Positions 1 through 7,360 of a stretch of DNA of 35,473 bases are shown piece after piece. Below the pieces are notes generated by a model, which saw nothing but the letters and a program-made list of their open reading frames with translations, was not told the DNA's origin and ran no database searches. Made by a program: the position numbers and the translations under genes. The stretch covers positions 1 to 35,473 of the forward strand of contig JANRIR010000096.1 of NCBI GenBank assembly GCA_033764725.1. The letters run 5' to 3'. Source of the stretch: RI-43 sp033764725 (GTDB lineage: Bacteria; Pseudomonadota; Alphaproteobacteria; Caulobacterales; Aquidulcibacteraceae). The stretch's first letter is position 1. The number at the start of each line of letters is the position of its first letter.

Positions 1-36
1 CTCCTGCGCCAGCGGGTCGTTGTCAGACAGGTCTGA

Positions 37-240
37 GACAAACCCGAGCGCACTGGCGATCAGATCCTCGGCGAAGGTCGCGACAGCGTGCCGAGCGGCC
101 AGGACGGCGCCGATGGCGTGTTCGCCAACGTCGCCGGCGGCACAACCATCACCATCGATCTTGAGGGAACCTCAGATGCAACCCTCTTCATCGCCGGACA
201 ATCCGCAGCAGCCCTCCAGGACGATATCTTCTACGGGTGA
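37..240 (+). pseudogene. Possible C-terminal remnant of an RTX-like secreted protein
   Basis: After an in-frame stop at 34-36 this frame stays open for 67 codons and ends at TGA 238-240. The last ~40 residues (VFANVAGGTTITIDLEG, then ATLFIAG, then DDIFYG) resemble the C-terminal beta-rich end of hemolysin-type calcium-binding proteins secreted by type I systems. Third codon positions are mostly G or C, as in real genes of this genome. There is no start codon with a ribosome site, and the frame upstream is closed, so this is either a frameshifted gene end or a decayed fragment whose body lies outside the window. The opposite strand also has an open stretch here but no convincing start. Bases 241-288 show nothing recognisable. 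Confidence 0.33.
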
Positions 241-288
241 GAGTTTAGTTGAGCGCGACACTGGCTACGCCGGCGCTGCATGGCAACG

Positions 289-1056
289 TTAGGCCACCGG
301 TTCGAAGCCGCTTTGCTGCGCGGCGAGGTACATGCCGATGACGGCGTCGGGATCGCCCATCACGATTAGGCGGCCGCGATCGAACCAGGCGACCTTGTTG
401 CAGATCGAGCGCATCAAGTCGGTCGAGTGCGTGGCCAGCACGACGATCTGCGTCGCGCTCATCATGCCCTTCAGGCGTTGTTGCGCACGCTCATAAAAAT
501 CTGCGTCGCCCGTTCCGAGCCATTCGTCGAGCAGCAGCACGTCGCCGGTGATCGCGGTGCACAGCGCGAAAGCCAAGCGCGCGCGCATGCCTTCGGAATA
601 CGTGCGCACCGGCATATGGATGAAGGGGCCAAGCCCGGTGAAGTCCGGCACGTCGCGCTTGGCGGCGCGCACTTCAGCGTCGCTGGCGCCAAGAAAGCGC
701 AGCGGCAGTTCGATGTTCTCGAACCCGGTCAGTTCGACATTGATGCCAAGACCCTTGTCGATCAGCGGCAACACGCGGCCATCGATATGCATGCGCCCGC
801 GGGTGGGATGGGCAAGTCCCGCAAGCAGACGCAGGAGCGTCGACTTGCCGGAGCCGTTGCGGCCGACGAGCCCGAGGCGATCGCCGCTGCGCAATTGCAG
901 GCTTACCTCCGAGAGGGCGGCCACTTCGACCGAACCCACGCCGAGGTCGATCTTCGACCCGACGAGCTGGCGCATCACCGTCATCTTCAGCGACCGCCCG
1001 GTGACCTCATAGACCGGGTAGCTGAACGAGACAGCATCAAGATCAATCGCCGCCAT
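289..1056 (-). CDS. wzt: Polysaccharide ABC exporter, ATP-binding subunit (Wzt/KpsT type)
   Basis: 255-residue ATPase that would power export of a lipid-linked O-antigen or capsule chain across the inner membrane. Visible motifs are Walker A GRNGSGKST (about residues 65-73), the short ABC signature YSEGM (153-157), Walker B VLLLDE (173-178) followed by a WLGTGD stretch typical of the Wzt/TagH/RfbE subgroup, and the switch histidine in ATHS. It lacks the C-terminal carbohydrate-binding extension of longer Wzt proteins, so chain selection, if any, is not done by a fused domain. It starts seven bases after the stop of the permease gene on the same strand; the two form one operon and one transporter. 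Confidence 0.93.
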   Translation of the reverse strand: MAAIDLDAVSFSYPVYEVTGRSLKMTVMRQLVGSKIDLGVGSVEVAALSEVSLQLRSGDRLGLVGRNGSGKSTLLRLLAGLAHPTRGRMHIDGRVLPLIDKGLGINVELTGFENIELPLRFLGASDAEVRAAKRDVPDFTGLGPFIHMPVRTYSEGMRARLAFALCTAITGDVLLLDEWLGTGDADFYERAQQRLKGMMSATQIVVLATHSTDLMRSICNKVAWFDRGRLIVMGDPDAVIGMYLAAQQSGFEPVA

Positions 1057-1062
1057 GCCGCC

Positions 1063-1842
1063 TCACAGCCACGTATAGATGTGCTTGCGCGCGGCCGCCA
1101 AGGTGACCACGGACAGCGCCATCAGCACCCACAATCCCCCGCCCACCACCAGCCAGTTCAGCGTCGTGGGCGCCGCGCCCTGGATCGGCGCGCGGACCAG
1201 CTCGATCATGTGAAAGAAGAGATTGAACGTGACGAAGGCCTCCGGCACGCGGCCTTGATCAGGCATCCAGATGATCGGCGTCAGAAAGAAGGCCAGTTGC
1301 AACAGCGAGCCGACGACCTGCGTCACATCGCGAAACCGCAGGCAGATGGGTCCCAGCACCAGCGCCAGAAAAAACCCGAACGCGGTCAGCAAAACCACGC
1401 CCGGAATGACGAAAAGCAGATTGATCGTCGGCGTGAAGCCAAAAATCGCGACGAGCGCCGCGATGACGACTGCATTGTGCAAGAAGATCACGACGTTGCG
1501 CTGAACCATCCGCGCCGCCAAGACACTAACCGGCAAAGGAACTGCGCGCAGATGGTTTTCGGCCTCGACGAGGATTGTGCAGCCTTCATTGATCATCAGG
1601 GAAATAAATCCCCAGATCAGGAAGCCGGCGGAAAGAAAGACGAGATATTCCTGAAACGTGCGCTCAAACACGTTGCCGAACACCAGCGCCATGCCGACGA
1701 CGGTCATCGCCATGGAGATGCTCAGCCAGAACGGGCCGATCAAGGAGCGCCGGTAGCGCATCCGGATGTCCTGGCTCGCCATCAGGAACCAGGTGCGCCA
1801 CCGCCCGAAGACGGCGCCGATGTCCATCAGCGCGCCGACCAT
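1063..1842 (-). CDS. wzm: Polysaccharide ABC exporter, ABC-2 permease subunit (Wzm type)
   Basis: About 259-residue inner-membrane permease with the ABC-2 signature RMRYRRSLIGPFW near the N-terminus, then six hydrophobic segments and a short positively charged C-terminus. It pairs with the ATPase immediately downstream to move undecaprenyl-linked glycan to the periplasm. The start is taken as ATG 1842 (MVGALMDIG) because GGGAG lies a few bases upstream. A longer frame from 1881 has an Arg-rich N-terminus unlike the family. The divergent glycosyltransferase begins about 200 bases away, so both probably use promoters in that gap. Confidence 0.9.
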   Translation of the reverse strand: MVGALMDIGAVFGRWRTWFLMASQDIRMRYRRSLIGPFWLSISMAMTVVGMALVFGNVFERTFQEYLVFLSAGFLIWGFISLMINEGCTILVEAENHLRAVPLPVSVLAARMVQRNVVIFLHNAVVIAALVAIFGFTPTINLLFVIPGVVLLTAFGFFLALVLGPICLRFRDVTQVVGSLLQLAFFLTPIIWMPDQGRVPEAFVTFNLFFHMIELVRAPIQGAAPTTLNWLVVGGGLWVLMALSVVTLAAARKHIYTWL

Positions 1843-2042
1843 GCCCGCTCCCGCTCGCGACCGCCTGTGGCGGCCCAACACTGCAGCCGCCCAAACGGCT
1901 GCGCCTTCCGCATGCGCGCGTCGTTCTCGTTGGCGGGCCCAACCTCTTGCGCGACGCGCGCCATCCCCGACATCGTCTTACCTAACTCGCTCGCTTCGCT
2001 CAAGATTTGCACAACCGTCACACGACGCGCGCAGGAGTCCGG
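1843..2042. promoter_or_regulatory. Divergent intergenic region with two inverted repeats
   Basis: This 200-base gap separates the leftward exporter operon from the rightward glycosyltransferase and must hold both promoters. Two hairpin-capable repeats are visible: CCGCC/GGCGG at 1861-1873 with a 3-base loop, and GCAGCCG/CGGCTGC at 1883-1902 with a 6-base loop. Both fall close upstream of the permease start. They could be operators or 5' leader hairpins. No clear -35/-10 pair was recognised. Confidence 0.35.
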
Positions 2043-3008
2043 ATGCAGCCGATCGGCGTCACCGTCGTCATCGTCACGTTCAACAGCCGTGCGCATTTCC
2101 CCAGGTTGAGAGCGGCGCTGGAGGGGCAAACGATCCCCTACGCGCTCATCGTACTCGACAATGCGTCCGACGCCGACCAGAGACCGACTGCGGCGGATTT
2201 CCCGGCGCACGCCCAGTTTCTCCAGCAGGATCGCAATCTCGGCTTCGCAGAGGGCAACAACAAGGCTGCAGCTCTGGTCGAGACGCCCCTGATGGCGTTG
2301 CTGAATCCGGACGCCTTCCCAGAGCCGGACTGGCTCGCTGAACTCGCGGCGGCGGCCGCACGTCATCCCGAGGCGGCGGCGTTCGGATCGACCCAGATCT
2401 CCGCCGCGGAGCCCGGTCGGTATGACGGCCTCGGCGACCGCTACGGCGCCTATGGCTTTCCCTGGCGCGCCGCCCATGGAGCGCTGCGCACTTTTCCAGC
2501 GATCGACGGCGAAGCGTTCAGCCCCTGCGCGGCGGCCGCCTTGTACCGCATCGCGGCCTGGCGCGCTGCCGGCGGCTTTGAGCCGTCCTATTTTTGCTTT
2601 GTCGAGGACGTGGATCTGGGGTTTCGGCTGCGCCTGATGGGCTGGACGTGCCGCCAGGCCGCGTCGGCGGTCGTTGCGCATATCGGCGGCGCGAGCGCGG
2701 CGCGGCGTTCGGCGTTTGCGGTCTATCACGGGCGGCGCAACCGCATATGGACGCTGCTGCGCTGCATGCCGTGGCCGCTCCTGGTTCTCGCGGCCCCGTT
2801 GCACGTTGCGCACACGCTCCTGCAGGTCGCCCTCTCCGTCGGCGGCCCGCACTTCAGGCCGACCATGGCGGCGTTGCGCGACGCGCTGCGAGGGTCCCCG
2901 GCGGCGTTGCAGGCGCGGCGACAGATCCAAGCGAGCCGCACCGCATCGCTGGGGGCGATTGCTGCGGCGTTCACCTGGTCGCCGCTGACGATGGCGCGAC
3001 GGCGCTAA
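2043..3008 (+). CDS. Family 2 glycosyltransferase (rhamnosyltransferase-like)
   Basis: 321-residue GT-A-fold glycosyltransferase expected to add one sugar to the lipid-linked glycan on the cytoplasmic side. It shows the N-terminal strand VTVVIVTFNSR, the nucleotide-binding DNAS segment, the NLGFAEGNN motif typical of WbbL/rhamnosyltransferase relatives, the NPDAFPEPDWL DXD-region equivalent and the later acidic motif FVEDVDLGFRL. The ATG at 2043 is preferred over 2007 because GGAG sits eight bases upstream and the sequence before it (MHNRHTTRAGVR) is not family-like. The acceptor and donor cannot be read from the sequence. It is convergent with the TIR-like gene that ends at 3055. Confidence 0.88.
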   Translation: MQPIGVTVVIVTFNSRAHFPRLRAALEGQTIPYALIVLDNASDADQRPTAADFPAHAQFLQQDRNLGFAEGNNKAAALVETPLMALLNPDAFPEPDWLAELAAAAARHPEAAAFGSTQISAAEPGRYDGLGDRYGAYGFPWRAAHGALRTFPAIDGEAFSPCAAAALYRIAAWRAAGGFEPSYFCFVEDVDLGFRLRLMGWTCRQAASAVVAHIGGASAARRSAFAVYHGRRNRIWTLLRCMPWPLLVLAAPLHVAHTLLQVALSVGGPHFRPTMAALRDALRGSPAALQARRQIQASRTASLGAIAAAFTWSPLTMARRR

Positions 3009-3054
3009 GGCCTGATCGTCGCCAAAACCGGCATCCGCTTGCGGCTCTTGCGCT

Positions 3055-3702
3055 TTAGGAGCGCGCTTCGGCGCCGGCGGCGGCGCGCTCGCGCGCAATA
3101 AGCGAAGAGGCCCACGGGGCGAGGCCGGCGACGACGATGGCGCCGCCGATGATGGCGCCGATCACGAACCCCCACCGCCCCGCCATGCGGTTGGATTTCT
3201 CAATCCGTCGATCGGCTTGCGGCCGCGGCGTCGGCGGCGGGCGCGGCGGGCGTGCGGCGCGCGCGATGGGGGGCGGCGGCGCAAGCTGCGGCGCAGGCTG
3301 CGGGGGCGGAGGCGGCGTCAGATTGGACGCAACGAAGATGCCCAGCTTGAGGCTCTTGGCGATTTCTCCGACGCGCGCGATCGATGCGTCGAGGTCGTCG
3401 CCCATGGCGATGACCGGCGTGCGCGCGTCGCTGTCCCCGCAGGGCGGAAGACGGTTGTCCCACAGCAACAGCGCGGCCCGGCGCGGCGCAGCGTCCAACG
3501 TATCTTGCAGGCGGGCCCCGGCCGCCTCCTCCGAGCGCGCCGTCCACAGGCCGAAAATCTGCATGCCGACGCCGAACTGCAGCGGCGGCCCCTCGCCCTC
3601 GGGCACAACACAGGGCACCGCCACGGCGCCCTTCAAGCCGCGGGCGAGCGCATGCGCCAAATCGGCGTCGGAACGCGCGTGCAAGAGAACGGTGTCGACC
3701 AA
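3055..3702 (-). CDS. Membrane-anchored protein with TIR-like N-terminal domain, paralogue B
   Basis: 215 residues, unknown function. Residues 1-125 look like a TIR or flavodoxin-type alpha/beta fold: TVLLHARSDADLAHALA resembles the first strand and helix of TIR domains, followed by a hydrophobic strand AALLLWDN and a later helix. A proline-rich linker (about 129-162) leads to one transmembrane helix (about 177-197, WGFVIGAIIGGAIVVAGL) and a short charged tail. The N-terminus aligns with that of the upstream paralogue (VLLHARSDAD against VLLYAESDAE), which supports the unusual TTG start at 3702; CGGAG lies about ten bases upstream of it. It follows the paralogue by 78 bases on the same strand. 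No TIR NADase catalytic glutamate can be assigned with confidence. Confidence 0.68.
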   Translation of the reverse strand: MVDTVLLHARSDADLAHALARGLKGAVAVPCVVPEGEGPPLQFGVGMQIFGLWTARSEEAAGARLQDTLDAAPRRAALLLWDNRLPPCGDSDARTPVIAMGDDLDASIARVGEIAKSLKLGIFVASNLTPPPPPQPAPQLAPPPPIARAARPPRPPPTPRPQADRRIEKSNRMAGRWGFVIGAIIGGAIVVAGLAPWASSLIARERAAAGAEARS

Positions 3703-3780
3703 GTGACCGAGGCTCCGGCGGCGCGCGTCAAAGGCGCGGGATGCAGGTCGATAGCAGCGCGCGGCGGGCGCCGCGGGACC

Positions 3781-4707
3781 TTAAATCGCGCTCGGCGTAT
3801 CGGCGGCGGGACGCCACAGGCCGTCATCCACGGCGAGGAGATTGCCGCTTGCGTCCGCCGCGGCCGAGGCAGGCTGCAGCGGCAACGCTTCGATCGGCGC
3901 GCTGGATTGGAAATCGGCGAGCTGGTCGTGCGATGTGGCGGCCGCCGTTTCGGCGGGATTGGTGCGCCAGGACTGCGCAGACCAGCTGTCAAGTTGCGAA
4001 ACGAACGGCTCGGTCGCCTCACGCATGGCTTCGAGCCGCGTTTGCGCTTCGGCGAGGCGCTGCTGCACGGCGGCGAGCTCGGCGTCGTCGACCGCGGCCG
4101 CGGTCTCTTCCTGGGCCCAATCGAATTCGGGTGCGGCTTCGACCGCCTCGAGAACGCGCATATTGTCGGGTGCGGCGGCAGGCGCCGGAGTCCCGTCCGC
4201 AGCCAGTTGATCAACCGCGCCAAGCGCGACAGCGCCGCCGACGCCGAGGAACGCGACGCTGGCGGCCACGCCGCGGAACATGCCGCCGGCGAACGCCTGG
4301 CTCACACGGCGCACATCCAGGGATTGCGTCGCCGGACGCTCGGCGACGCGAATTTCATCCAGGCGGCCGAGACGGAGCGCGGCGGCGCCGTCGAGCGAGC
4401 GCAGGGATTCCAGATCATACAGCATGTGGCGCTGGCGCAGGGCGACCGGCGGTTCGGCCCCGTCGCACGCGCACACCAGCAGCGCGCCGACATGGTTGGA
4501 CGCGATCAGCGAAAACACCTCGCCCAGACCAGCGGCTTGCGCCTCACGCGACCAAGCCATCATCACCACCATTTGTGGTCCGAAGGCCATCGGCCGGGCG
4601 CCCATGGACAGAGGCGACAGGAGCGGGCGGAGGTGCGCGGCGGCGGCGCTGATTGCGCGGGCTCGCTCGGCGTCGCTTTCAGCATAGAGCAATACGACGT
4701 TGGCCAT
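3781..4707 (-). CDS. Membrane-anchored protein with TIR-like N-terminal domain and coiled coil, paralogue A
   Basis: 308 residues, unknown function. Residues 1-125 form a TIR-like alpha/beta domain (NVVLLYAESDAERARAI, then MVVMMAWSREA, then ALLVCACDG). A hydrophobic helix follows at about 146-166 (RGVAASVAFLGVGGAVALGAV). After it come an Ala/Pro-rich stretch and a short predicted coiled coil (about 207-230, DDAELAAVQQRLAEAQTRLEAM), then a Trp-rich tail. The topology would put the TIR-like part in the cytoplasm and the coiled coil in the periplasm if the helix is a single pass. The ATG at 4707 (MANVVLLY) is chosen over 4749 because GGGAGA lies seven bases upstream. It is the first gene of a two-gene operon with paralogue B. 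Confidence 0.7.
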   Translation of the reverse strand: MANVVLLYAESDAERARAISAAAAHLRPLLSPLSMGARPMAFGPQMVVMMAWSREAQAAGLGEVFSLIASNHVGALLVCACDGAEPPVALRQRHMLYDLESLRSLDGAAALRLGRLDEIRVAERPATQSLDVRRVSQAFAGGMFRGVAASVAFLGVGGAVALGAVDQLAADGTPAPAAAPDNMRVLEAVEAAPEFDWAQEETAAAVDDAELAAVQQRLAEAQTRLEAMREATEPFVSQLDSWSAQSWRTNPAETAAATSHDQLADFQSSAPIEALPLQPASAAADASGNLLAVDDGLWRPAADTPSAI

Positions 4708-4740
4708 GCGCGTCTCCCGACTTCCGCCGCTGCTCTGCGT

Positions 4741-4811
4741 CATCTGCAAACGGCGCAGATGAAGCGACCGCGTTCGGCGGCCCAGCGACAGGCCCTCTGT
4801 TTACCCTGTCG
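4741..4811. promoter_or_regulatory. Two inverted repeats in a divergent promoter region
   Basis: The 213-base gap 4708-4920 lies between the leftward TIR-like operon and the rightward ligase gene. It holds two perfect 7-base inverted repeats: CATCTGC/GCAGATG at 4741-4761 and CGACAGG/CCTGTCG at 4786-4811. The first ends 34 bases before the TIR-like start and could be an operator or leader hairpin. No activator or repressor gene is present nearby. No clear promoter hexamers were recognised. Confidence 0.35.
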
Positions 4812-4920
4812 GTTACGCGGTTTCCAGCCCCGTAGTGGAAAAATCCGTAGGAAACTCGCCGCTTGCGCGCATCTTCGCCACGCGCGATGGAGCAGGCCCA
4901 GGCCCGCTCAGGTAACCATC

Positions 4921-6099
4921 ATGGCGACGACGAAGCTCAGTTTCGGCGCCCTCGCGATCGCAGGGTTGACGGCGCTCGTTCCAGCTGCGGCCGTGGCCGG
5001 CGGCATGGCGCTGGCCCCGCTGCAGGCCGCCGCGGGGCTCCTGGGTGCGCCATGGCGACGTCTGCCCGGCGCTTTGGCGCGATACTGGCCGCTCGTTGCG
5101 GTCATCGTTGCATTCTTCGGCTGGACCGCCGTGGCCACGTTCTGGTCGCCATATGTGGCCGCTTCTGAGCAGGCGGCGCGGCTCGCCGGCCTGGCGGCGA
5201 CCGCCCTGCTGCTGATTGCGGGCGCCGGGGGGGCGCATGAGCGCGACCGGGCGCTGATGCGCGCGGCGTGCGTTGCGGCGGCGGGCGTCGCTGCGGCGCT
5301 GCTGCTGATCGAGGCGATCGGCGACATGCCGCTTAACCGGATGGACGAGCCGGCGACGGTCGACGCCACCCAATTGCTGCGCAACCCGGCGAAGGGCGCC
5401 TCGGTGCTGCTGCTGCTTTTATGGCCCGCGATGGCTGCGCTGGTTGGGGGCGCGGCCTGGGAGCGCACGATCTGGCGCATCCTGTTCGCGGCGGCGGCCT
5501 TCCTCATGTTTCAGTTCGACATGCAGGCCAACACGCTGGCGTTCGGCGCCGGCCTCGCAGCCTTCCTGGTCGCGCAGCGCGCGCCCGGTTTCGCGTTGGG
5601 CGTGTGCTTTTTCGGCCTCGCCGCCTGGATGCTCGCGGCGCCGTTCGCCACGCCCCTGGTGACGAGCAGCCACGCCGTTACCGCCAGCCTGCCGGATTCC
5701 TGGGCGATCCGCGCTGAGATGTGGACCTACATCACCAACCGCATCCCCGAGGCGTTCGTTCTCGGACACGGCCTCGACGCCACGCGCGTCATCACGGTGC
5801 AGGGCGAGGTGCGCGGCATCGTGTTCAACATGGTGTCGCTGCATCCCCACTCCGCCAGCCTGCACATCTGGTACGAGCTCGGCGCCATCGGCGCCGGGCT
5901 CGCCGCCCTTGCGCTCGCCATCGGCGGGATCACCGCCATCATGCGGCTGCGCGCTCAGCGCGAGGCGGCGGCCGCGCTTGCGGGCCTCGCCGCGAGCACC
6001 GGGGTGATCGCCAATGTGAGCTACGGGGCCTGGCAGGAATGGTGGCTGGCGGCGATCGTGCTTGCCGGCGCGTTCGTCAACGCCGCCAAACGCGGCTAG
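4921..6099 (+). CDS. O-antigen ligase / polymerase-like membrane protein (Wzy_C family)
   Basis: 392-residue polytopic inner-membrane protein with about ten hydrophobic segments, which would transfer or polymerise undecaprenyl-linked glycan on the periplasmic face. The key signature is in the C-terminal half: SLHPHSASLHIWYELGAIG (histidines 308 and 310), matching the conserved His...Glu-x-Gly motif of WaaL and related ligases in the large periplasmic loop. The start is ATG 4921 (MATTKLSFG), with AGG about eight bases upstream; the same frame is open far upstream but that part is antisense to the TIR-like genes. It overlaps the convergent AGE gene by four bases at a shared CTAG. With an ABC exporter present, ligase is more likely than Wzy polymerase. 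Confidence 0.82.
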   Translation: MATTKLSFGALAIAGLTALVPAAAVAGGMALAPLQAAAGLLGAPWRRLPGALARYWPLVAVIVAFFGWTAVATFWSPYVAASEQAARLAGLAATALLLIAGAGGAHERDRALMRAACVAAAGVAAALLLIEAIGDMPLNRMDEPATVDATQLLRNPAKGASVLLLLLWPAMAALVGGAAWERTIWRILFAAAAFLMFQFDMQANTLAFGAGLAAFLVAQRAPGFALGVCFFGLAAWMLAAPFATPLVTSSHAVTASLPDSWAIRAEMWTYITNRIPEAFVLGHGLDATRVITVQGEVRGIVFNMVSLHPHSASLHIWYELGAIGAGLAALALAIGGITAIMRLRAQREAAAALAGLAASTGVIANVSYGAWQEWWLAAIVLAGAFVNAAKRG

Positions 6100-7241
6100 G
6101 CCTGATCAAGCGCCGCGAGGCGCGGCTCGAGGCGCAGAAGCTCCGCAAACGCCAGAAACACGTGGTACAGCGTGGACGCGGGCGCGGTTTGCGCGATCGG
6201 CTCGCCGGCGGCGTCGAAATGATCGATCCAGAGGCCGGGCGTCTCGGTCGCCAGATAGCGGTTGAGCAGAAGGCGCGTCGAGCGCGCGACCGGCGCGCGC
6301 GGATCTTCGCCGGTCAGGTCGAAGAGGCCGAGCCAGCCCTTGATGCGTTCCGTATTGGGCCAGGTGCGCGACGAGCCGTCGATCACGACGCCGTCGTCGC
6401 GGACGGCCATGCAGGTTGCGCCTGTGGCGGGATCAACTCCATGACGTTCGGCGAAACGCACCAATTGCGTCGCCGGCGTGACGACGTCGACGCCGGAGAC
6501 CTTGCCGTATTGGGCGAGAATCCAGGCCCATTCCAATTGGTGGCCCGGTTCGGCGATGCGCCCTTCATCGCCCGGCGCGCGCCGCCAATCGACGGTGAAA
6601 TATTCCGCCAAGGTCCGGCCGTCGAAAAACTTGGCTGAGAACAGCGCGAACATCTCGTGCGCAAGATCGAGATAGACTTCATCCTGCGTCGCCTCGAAAG
6701 CGACCAGACTCGCCTCGAACAGATGCATGTGCGGGTTTTGCAGCCGCCACCCGCGCATCGGCAATTCGTGCGCAAACCCACCCTCGGGATGGCGCATATG
6801 GCCGGAGAGGAAATCCATCGTCAGCCGCATGCCGCGCAGCGAGTCCGCACAGCCCAGCGCACGATGCGCCCAGGAAAACGCGAACAGCGTGAACGCGAGA
6901 TCATAGAGATCCGGCGTCGCGTCGGCGACGCTTCCATCGCGGCGCAGCTTCTTGGCGAAGCCTTCCTGCGGACCGATCCAGGCCTTGTTCAACAGATAGT
7001 CCACCCCGCGCGCCGCAAGGTTTGCGCCCTCCGTCCAGCCCAGGGTCGCGGCATGCGCGAACACATAAGTCTGCCGGCAGGTGACGCGCGTGCGTTTGAG
7101 CGGCGCGTCGGTCGGCGCGGCGGCGAAATCGAGCTCTTCGAGAAAGCCGCCATGGTCGTGATCGACGCCCTTGCTCGCCCACAGCGGCAGGGCCGCATCG
7201 AACATCCAGGATCGGACTTCCGAGAAAGGCGGATAAACCAT
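6096..7241 (-). CDS. AGE-family epimerase/isomerase, candidate mannose-6-phosphate isomerase
   Basis: 381-residue (alpha/alpha)6-barrel enzyme of the N-acylglucosamine 2-epimerase superfamily, which interconverts aldoses and ketoses or epimerises at C2. Family landmarks are NPHMHLFEA, EPGHQLEWAW (active-site histidines) and RTWPNTERIKGW. The likely start is ATG 7241 (MVYPPFSEVRSWM). A longer frame to 7349 has an Arg-rich N-terminus unlike the family. It is divergent from manC, whose product lacks a fused isomerase domain, so an inferred role is supplying mannose 6-phosphate from fructose 6-phosphate. A role in another sugar cannot be excluded. Confidence 0.83.
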   Translation of the reverse strand: MVYPPFSEVRSWMFDAALPLWASKGVDHDHGGFLEELDFAAAPTDAPLKRTRVTCRQTYVFAHAATLGWTEGANLAARGVDYLLNKAWIGPQEGFAKKLRRDGSVADATPDLYDLAFTLFAFSWAHRALGCADSLRGMRLTMDFLSGHMRHPEGGFAHELPMRGWRLQNPHMHLFEASLVAFEATQDEVYLDLAHEMFALFSAKFFDGRTLAEYFTVDWRRAPGDEGRIAEPGHQLEWAWILAQYGKVSGVDVVTPATQLVRFAERHGVDPATGATCMAVRDDGVVIDGSSRTWPNTERIKGWLGLFDLTGEDPRAPVARSTRLLLNRYLATETPGLWIDHFDAAGEPIAQTAPASTLYHVFLAFAELLRLEPRLAALDQA

Positions 7242-7360
7242 CACCAGCGCCCCAAAACCGCACAAATGTCCTAGCGCGCGCCATGCGCGCCCGTCGAGGC
7301 CCGGCGTTTGCTTGCGCGGGCGTTGGTCGCCGCGTACGAGGCGGCGCAAGAGGTGAACCG

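Noticed and set aside
1..180. Open minus-strand stretch continuing off the left edge
   Set aside because: It has no start with a ribosome site after the in-frame stop near 172-174, and the plus strand gives a better protein-like C-terminus; not decisive, so the plus-strand call is kept at low confidence.
427..2109. 560-residue open frame on the plus strand across the exporter genes
   Set aside because: It is antisense to the ATPase and permease, both of which have full family motifs; the translation is a low-complexity Arg/His/Asp/Gln-rich product typical of GC-rich shadow frames.
1827..3098. 423-residue minus-strand open frame over the first glycosyltransferase
   Set aside because: Arg-rich translation without motifs, antisense to a clear GT2 gene.
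3217..4920. Upstream extension of the ligase reading frame (total 960 codons)
   Set aside because: The extension is antisense to both TIR-like genes and has no recognisable domain; a good start exists at 4921.
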